Source of the DNA: Ciona intestinalis
Lineage: Eukaryota; Chordata; Ascidiacea; Phlebobranchia; Cionidae
Length of the DNA stretch: 64,000 nt
Reading direction: 5' to 3'
Assembly: GCF_000224145.3 (NCBI RefSeq)
Contig: NW_004190371.2
Span: 62,001-126,000 of the forward strand
Shown: positions 56,631-64,000 of the stretch, one piece after another
Position numbering within the stretch: position 1 is the stretch's first letter
Layout: every line of letters starts with the position of its first letter
Translations under genes and position numbers: made by a program
The notes under the pieces: generated by a model
Database searches by the model: none
The model's input: only the letters and a program-made list of their open reading frames with translations
Told to the model about the DNA's origin: nothing

Positions 56631-59600
56631 ATGTTGTGGCATACATTATGTAAATTAGTTCAGCGCCAAACTTATTCATGTTTATCACACAAGTTTGGCA
56701 TTTACATGGCATATGCTGGTATCGTGATCGTTCTGTATTCAGTGTTTCATTTTGGAGAGGTACGTTTTGTGTTGTCACATATTGATACATATATATTAAA
56801 TGTATGTTTTTACTTCTGTATTATAATTGGGGATATTGCAATACCTACTTAAATAGCCACATTATACAAAATAGTGCTGGTAAAGAATCCGTCTCCTACG
56901 CTGTTTGCTATCGACTAACCCCATATAACCCCTAACTACCAACCTCTTAACACTTTCCACCAGTCTAATCTATAACATGCCAGAGGATTCTTTACTAGTC
57001 CCCAAAAATCGGTTAATATTAGATTGCTAAAATGTCTATGCTTATTTTACTATAGGTAAACAAGTTTACTAACTCATATCCTATTTCCAAATATTTTTAG
57101 GAAGTTCTTGTGTGGAGTCGCAACAAATACGACGTTGCATTCAGCGCATACCATGATAACATTGCCTCAACATCATTTCAAAACAGACTCTGCTCCGAAG
57201 TTCCAATTGATATTGTTTATACTTGGGTTAACGGATCTGACCCAGAACTAATAAAACAATTAAATGAATTAAAAAGTAAAATGAGCTTAAATTTATCAAG
57301 TGAACAAAGTGGAATCCCAGCAGATATTACTTGTAATTTAAAAGACTGTATAAAACTACCGCTGTTATCTGTGCTTCCAATGATTAAAGATCTAACGTTA
57401 GAAATGGCAAAAGTCAAATATTCATCTGTCAAAAATCTACAGTCTGTATTTACACTTGATCTACCTAAAGAAGTTGTTCAAGCATCGGAAACACAAGCTT
57501 CAATGTTAAGGTACAGTATGCACTATTAACTAAATAAATTTGCTTTTCTGAAATGCATGTAAAGTCTGTGTAAATATAATTCTGTTTCTGTGTATTGGGA
57601 TATTGGACCTCTGGCATATTTTCCAGATCCCGTAACGTGTCTCCCCATAAAACCTCACCTATATAGAATAGTAACCACAATTTGAATTTCTTTTTTTTAA
57701 TTTTCAGGTTCAAGACAGTAGATGATGCTCGTACAATGCAAGTTAACAATAACAAGACAAATCATACAATGTTTCAAGCACATGTAACTTCAGATGCCTC
57801 AGCACCACATTCTATGAGGTTAACATCAGCTTTCATATTAACTTCAATCCCAAAACAGTTTAAAACTGAAGCAGAGGTGAAAGAAAATTTGCCACAACTT
57901 TTAAAGGACAAACTGAATTGGCTCCACTTCAGCAGCTCAAAGAACAGTGCATTTATTTGGCTCACAGGTTTGTGGGAATTCATTTCGATGGCTATGTTGA
58001 TTTTTTTCGCAAGACTTAGTACAGAATAGTATACCAGGGATTGACTGTAATTTTCTCATATTCTATGTGTTTTTAAAAACTAAATGTAGTATGCCAGGTA
58101 TGGACTTTAAAATGGGTAAATCATTTTTTGACATTTTTCTTGTGATTTTAAATCTAAATCTGTCATGTATGCCGTGGCAGTAAAAATGGAGTTAAATTTA
58201 CCAATATTGCTATTAAATATTTATGCCGATTAGGCGATTAGCAATTAATCATTTGTTCAGTATGGAGAAGCATTCAATAAACATGCTGACTGTTCAATAC
58301 AGATTCAACACTGGTAGATGAATTTGCAAAGGAAAAAGGCAACTCTACTTTAAAATTGGGATTTGTAATGGGATCGACATACAACAAAGTTGATGTGAAA
58401 CTTGCGTATTTTGTTGGTCGAGTTGAACCACACGAAAGTGAAGATGTAATTTCAAAGAGTAGATTTGAGGATAATGAAGAACTCAGGTTTGAATGCTGAT
58501 GCATTATTATGTTATTTTTAATTTTTTAGTAATTTTTGGTATTTTTTTTTGCAAACTCTTATTGCCAATATTTTGTGTGTTTCGCTGGGTGCCAATTTGC
58601 AATCAATGCCAAAAAAGGAATAAATCAAAATAGTTTGAAGTTGGATTTTATTATGTTTGGTGCCTACTGCCTCTAATCCCCCCCATTCTCTATTTGTGGA
58701 TAATTATGGTTTAGGAGTACTGATTTATGCCGTATAGACTGCCAATTTGCGATTGGTATCCAGAACAGAGTGCCAGGTCGACTTTGAATTTATTACATTG
58801 GACAAGAATATAAGACTGGCCTGAAATTTCTGCCTATTCTCCCTTTGTGGGTAATTCTAGTGTAGCTGTATTGATTTATACCCTTGTGACTTGGGTGTCT
58901 TACTGAGGATAGTTCAACAATGCTTTTATACCGTTTCAATTGCGCACCTTATACTAAAATACCTAGTATTTAGCCATGGCCCATAAACCTAGTTTTTATT
59001 GCATTTTCCTATTTCTCAATTTAAGTTCTTGCAGTTATAAGGTGCATTGGTACAAGAATAATGGATTTTTTTTAATTTGTAACATTACATATATGATATA
59101 TACATATATATATATATTCTTGTACCAATGCACCTTATATATTTAATTTGTAACATTACATATATATATATATATATATATATCATATACATATATATAT
59201 ATATATTTATCATTTTAAATGTAATATATTTCAGGTATTCCCTTCGTTCAGTTGAAAAATATGCACCTTGGGTTCGCCATATATACATTGTTACTAATGG
59301 ACAAATACCATACTGGTTGAACATGGATGCACCTCGTGTAACGCTTGTAAGTGTTTGTAAACATGTTTAGGATTATCTTGACAATGTTTTGTTTACTAAT
59401 ACTATAGTAAAAAAATATTCAAATGTATTTTTTTGTTTTCATATACAGCTGGATTAAGGGTTTAAATCATACTCTGTATCTGTAACTCTGTAACTTTTAA
59501 CAATGTTTTTATAGTATTAGGCTTTTTGTAACCACCATTTTTGTACTGATTAACAATTTTTTAAGACTTATTGTTACACCAGGTAACCCATGAGGAAATC

Positions 59601-61079
59601 TTTGTTAACAAGAGTCATCTACCAACGTTCAGTTCACCAGCAATTGAAGCTCATATTCATAGAATACCTGGACTTGCTGATAAATTTATTTATCTCAACG
59701 ATGATGTCATGTTTGGAAAAGAGGTTGGTTTTTACTATTTGTCTATACGTACAAAAGGTGTTCGGAAAGTCACTGTAAAAAGGTCCAAGCCGCTAACAGA
59801 GGTCACTTTCATCACACAGAAAAAAAATCACCCACAAAGTTATGTCGTAACTCAAAAGCTGGCACAAAGTGTATGAAACAAAACATCTGTGTTATTACGA
59901 CTGTCATTTTCTGGCCACACGAGAATAAAGCAAGTTACATTCATACAATATATATACTAAATATATATATATGAATATTTTTAATTCACACACATACACA
60001 TTACTGTTTAGGTTTGGCCTGATGATTTCTACACTCATGCTGATGGCCACAAAGTTTACCTTGCGTGGTCGGTACCTAACTGTGCAGAAGGTTGTGCCCC
60101 ATCATGGATTACTGATGGATATTGTGACACTGCTTGTAATGTATCAGCATGTGAATGGGATGGTGGAGACTGCACTGGTGAGATGGCTTGTGGTTTATGG
60201 ACTAAACTGTATATTAACTGCCAAGGGTTTTTTTCTCTGTGTAATTTTTTAAAGTTTATGTGTGTAATTTTTCCAGTTAGATTTTATATCATAATGAATC
60301 TTGTTGTGTACTGCAAATAAATATGAGTGCATAATTCTTTTTTTTATTACATTGTTGATTTGTTAATTCTTAAAAACCGTTTCTCTTCGTAAAGTGTTAG
60401 CAATCAGTATGACATCTTAAATACCTATATAAAAATGCTAAAAAAAAGTGACAAAAAAGTTTAAATATAAAAGTATAAAGTCTTGCAATACAAACAGTAA
60501 TCTCTTTACTACCTAATTCTTGTTGTTTTGTTTTTTTTCTGTTGAGATGTGTTGTAATCAAACGTAAAAATATTTTTTTTAAACCCAGGTAAGAATATAA
60601 AGCCTGGTGTTGGTGCTGCAAGTAACTTTGGTGCAAACTCATGGAGAAGTACCGTGTCTTATTGTAAACCTGGATGTTCCAATTCATGGATTGCAGATAG
60701 GTTTTGCGACCAGGTATGTAGAGTAAATAGTTTTGGTATTTTTGTAAGATATATATATAAGGTTATATGAAAACAAATTTTTTAGCCTCAAAACAACAGT
60801 CGTAAAGACACGCTACTGGTAAAAATTACTCCCGTAAAAGTGACAAAAAAAAGGTGATTGATAAACCCATTTGTGCACTTTTTAATGTAAATTTAACCAG
60901 TAAATATATATTTGTAGCAGTTTTTTTTTTTGACTTGACTATTATAACTCAAAACTTTTTTTGTTATCATAATTTTGTTCCCAGCACCCCTTAACAGCAT
61001 ACAATAAATATGATATATATCCTCTATTGTTTGTATGAATGTGAAAATCGAACAAAACAACTTGGCTGTTAGAAAAAAA

Positions 61080-61123
<44 letters not shown>

Positions 61124-63969
61124 CAGTAAAACACATAAAAATAACTGACTGAATAATAACAACAAAAATACTTAAGTCTAATACTCTAATAAATCCATAT
61201 TGATATTTTCAGGCATGTAATACTTATGAGTGTGGATTTGATGCTGCAGATTGTGGAATAAGTAACTTTGATAAAGCTTATAAAATACCAGGTTTAATAA
61301 ATGAATCTGTATATCAAATTCCTGATGGTCAACATTTGGCTTATATTGACTTATCTAAGGTACGTACTACTACATCAGTGTTTCGTAACTTTTTATAGTT
61401 CGATTCTGTGCTATTCTACACCCGTGGCACCATCAATAAATTCATGGTTCCATATGTAATATGTGTATAAGTAAAAAAAATTTTTCATGCGTGTTTATTT
61501 CAGTAAAGTGGTCTCAGTTTTTTTTTACTTCTTTTTTTTAAATAATAAACTTTATATATTGACTGCGGTTACTGACCTTTTACAATGTTGTACACTAGTC
61601 TGCCTTTTGTTAATGTGACCAAAAAGACAAAAAAACATAAAATCAGTCATTCAGTCAATCAGATTTTACTGAAATATTAAACACATAGTAAAAATTCCAT
61701 ATAATTTTGCTTAAAACAGGTTGTAACCCCACCACGTTTGCACTTTTGTAGAAATTTGCCAAAGTATCGTCAGCAAGTTATGAAAAAAATGTCAACCTAC
61801 GAGCAGCAGCTGTTTCCAATAAGTTTCATGTTTTAACAATTATATTTGTGGTCAATGGAAATCAATCTGAGGTTTGCCTGGTTTGGTATCATATTAGATG
61901 TCTATGTGGTATGGTATTAGATGTCTATGTGGCGTGGTATCATGTTGGATGTCTATGTGGTATCATATTAGATGTCTATGTGGTGCGGTATCATATTAGA
62001 TGTCTATGTCATGTTAGATGTCTATGGCGAATTGTTATGTACTTAGTAACCCGAAGGCAGCGTTTTACTATGTTTTACCTTTTGAACTTTTCCTACCATT
62101 CAAGGATAAATAATCAATATTCATTAACTGATTTTCAATTTCTTAATATGCATTAATATAAAACAACAGGTTGCTTTCAATGTGAGTGGTACATCACCCA
62201 CCACAGATGGTGGTGACGATAATGTTAAAGGGGATGACAGCTCAGAAACCATATCTTATCAATTTAAAGTTCGGGCGAACCCATCAAGCAAAAACTCCAA
62301 CAACACAAACAACACAATCACTGAATCAACCTTGGATGGAGTTCGAACCACAACAGAAATTTTTGTCACTGAAGGTAAGATTGTTATGCTGTATGTTAAG
62401 ATATTTCAGCTGTTTGTGTTGAAAGTTGACCAACAGTTTCGTGTCCAATGCCTTAAGAGTTGTTCAGGCGTTTTGTTTTGAAAGTCAACAAGAATTTTAG
62501 TGTCTAACATCTTTCGTAATCTTTTATAGTTTTTGATCCATTTTTTGAAACACCCCTGGCCCCTTTCTCCCAATAAAAAGGCTTGTTTTACCATATTTAC
62601 GTTTGTTTATTTAATTTTTAGCAATTAACCGCACAACAACAACAAAAACAAAACCACCAGAAACCCTGGTTTAGTAGATCGAGCTTAATTTGCACAAGAA
62701 TAAATAATTAACCGCAGTACACGCTACACGCTTATACATTAAATGTCTCATATTGCTACAAGCATCATGTTTCTGTATCTTGTAATCCGTCTCCATGTTT
62801 AAACCACAAGTTTTGCATTTAACTGTTTAATACCTGCTACAACCCATTACCTACTACAACCCATTAGTGACCAATTGGTTGGCTTAATTGCCGTTAAGTG
62901 TCTTTTCTAGGGAAAAATTCACTGGAAAAATTCACTGATAAATAAACCGTTTTGTTTGCATTATTCTAAATTGCAAATAAAATGTTTCTTAATTTAAACA
63001 AACCAAAGGTGGTTTAGATCCCATATTAAGCTAAACCTCTAAGTTTTTTATTGCATCCTGAAGGAATGAGGTCCTATGATGTGGCATACCATGAAACCTA
63101 TAATTCAGACCACAATAGCCCATTGCCTCAACCTTAATTATTTCTTTTATATTACCAGCAGCAGAAAATGTTGAATACGACAACATAATCGAATTACCCG
63201 AAGAATTTAAGCGACCGCAAATTTCTCGCCTTCAAAAGGAAGAAGCTCCGGATCTTCCAATATCGGAAGATGATCTCAACATCACTATCCTTCCAGAAGA
63301 AGTCCGGAAGACCTATTTAAAATACAAGGAAGAGTTATCTCTTGGTTATTTGACAAGAAAGGGTTATAACTCCAGTGTCTATCATATATTGTCACCATAT
63401 TTTGAGCTGATACGTCAAAATTATGTGACCAAGCCACACAGCGAAGTAATTGCTGTCGATCAGCATGAAGTAACGACGGTACAACAAGATGATATCAATG
63501 TCAACGGACATTCTCATAATAGGGGAGATCCTGGTTTTGTATCAAACACTGAAAATAAACGGAAAAAGGTTGAAGTTGATCATTTAAGGTTTGTTGTTGT
63601 GTTGCATTTGTATGTTATCCCACTTCACCAGTATTTTTATAATATTTTTCGTTTGAAATAGTGATTGGTACTTCATAGGTTTCAATACTCTGTAAGTGTC
63701 TAAATGTGTATGTTTGTGTCCAATGACATCCATTTATATGGTACAGGGTATACAGGCCTATCCTGAGAATTTCGCGGATTACAGCAACCTCTGGTTTTTT
63801 GTTTGTAAAAGCAATACAAAGGACTTAACACTTAACATATTTTATTCTTGCAACTCCAGGAATTTTATAAATTTAACGTCACTTCGTGTTTTTATAGAAA
63901 AGACAGCGGTGTTTATGGTCGAGAAACTTTCAACAGAATTATTCAAAGAGTCGGAAAAGAAACTTCAAG
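56631..63969 (+). CDS. GNPTAB: GNPTAB, GlcNAc-1-phosphotransferase alpha/beta precursor (3' end off window)
   Basis: Golgi enzyme that starts the mannose-6-phosphate tag on lysosomal hydrolases. Exons: 56631-56759, 57101-57510, 57708-57967, 58303-58486, 59235-59346, 59583-59723, 60012-60177, 60589-60713, 61213-61359, 62170-62374, 63159-63588, 63898-63969; phases agree. About 793 residues are visible. The N-terminal [13 protein letters not shown] plus one membrane helix (about 24-41) gives a type II anchor, as in human. Stealth regions follow: [12 protein letters not shown], then RFEDNEELR joined across an intron to [20 protein letters not shown], and [20 protein letters not shown]. Two LNR/Notch modules come next ([20 protein letters not shown] and [20 protein letters not shown], each ending in a DxxDC-type core). 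The last visible exon ([15 protein letters not shown]) lines up with the human region around the S1P cleavage site; the beta subunit is off the right edge. Confidence 0.94.
59037..59138. repeat. 24-nt perfect inverted repeat with 54-nt loop
   Basis: Left arm 59037-59060 (starts ATAAGGTGCATTGG) pairs without mismatch with 59115-59138. A direct duplication of TTTGTAACATTACATATAT sits in the loop and again just after the right arm. In GNPTAB intron 4. Confidence 0.85.
59159..59210. repeat. (TA)n microsatellite
   Basis: Two TA runs split by TCATATACA, 25 bp before the GNPTAB exon 5 acceptor region. Confidence 0.8.
59750..59960 (+). repeat. tRNA-derived SINE, 5'-truncated
   Basis: Body and tail: ATCACCCACAAAGTTATGTC, GGCACAAAGTGTATGAAACA, TTCTGGCCACACGAGAATAA, GCAAGTTACATTCAT. 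In GNPTAB intron 6, 27 bp after the donor. Confidence 0.65.
61088..61119. repeat. (TA)n microsatellite
   Basis: About sixteen TA units in GNPTAB intron 8. Confidence 0.85.
61894..62027. repeat. Minisatellite, six units of 18-28 bp
   Basis: Six units share the core TTAGATGTCTATG; spacers such as TGGTATCATA or TGGCGTGGTATCATG alternate between unit lengths of 23 and 28 bp. In GNPTAB intron 9. Confidence 0.85.
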
Positions 63970-64000
63970 GTAATATTTCTGTGTTTTAACGTAATATTCA

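Noticed and set aside
59085-59370. Open frames of I and Y on both strands
   Set aside because: Translations of TA repeats, apart from the real GNPTAB exon 59235-59346.
61848-62156. 102-codon open frame with repeated RCLC/LDVYV strings
   Set aside because: Translation of the minisatellite in a GNPTAB intron.
62628-62672. Extra GNPTAB exon ([16 protein letters not shown])
   Set aside because: It has an acceptor and a weak donor, but its end phase does not match the next exon, and the direct junction 62374 to 63159 keeps frame.

Overview
The window looks like nuclear DNA of an ascidian tunicate, most likely Ciona or a close relative. It is AT-rich, introns are mostly short with standard GT-AG ends, and the predicted proteins resemble chordate orthologues. 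Non-coding DNA is full of a tRNA-derived SINE and a short palindromic MITE. I could not run a database search, so the species is an inference.

Layout, left to right. 1-10.4 kb: CTF18/CHTF18 (minus, 18 exons visible, 3' end off the left edge), the clamp-loader ATPase of the alternative RFC complex. 11.0-20.4 kb: RSPH10B (plus, 18 exons), a MORN-repeat radial-spoke head protein, divergent from CTF18 across 650 bp. 21.6-22.4 kb: a single-exon PIP4P/TMEM55 lysosomal membrane protein (minus). 22.4-29.6 kb: MITE-rich DNA holding a 500-N assembly gap and the last two exons of an SLC6 GABA-type transporter (plus). 29.7-32.0 kb: six phase-compatible open exons of a gene I do not recognise (plus). 32.5-33.7 kb: an intronless PRMT5 catalytic-domain paralogue (minus) without the TIM barrel. 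37.7-41.1 kb: RBM12 (minus, one large coding exon). 44.0-51.8 kb: NELFC/D (minus, 14 exons). 53.3-54.6 kb: intronless FEZ1/2 (minus). 56.6-64 kb: GNPTAB (plus, 12 exons visible, continues off the right edge).

The genes are unrelated housekeeping, ciliary, neuronal and lysosomal genes with no sign of one shared pathway. Five genes in a row from 32 to 55 kb, apart from NELFC/D, have intronless coding regions or are retrocopy-like, while their neighbours have 12-18 exons.

Most notable observations: (1) the PRMT5-like protein keeps the cofactor-binding and double-Glu residues but has Met where PRMT5 has the Phe that sets symmetric dimethylation; (2) a 24-bp perfect palindrome flanked by an exact 8-bp target duplication sits inside a MITE and looks like two fused hAT ends; (3) a 485-bp hAT-type element and a nested Harbinger-type element both have clear target duplications; (4) the unrecognised multi-exon gene at 29.7-32 kb; (5) a SINE that abuts a splice donor of the SLC6 gene.
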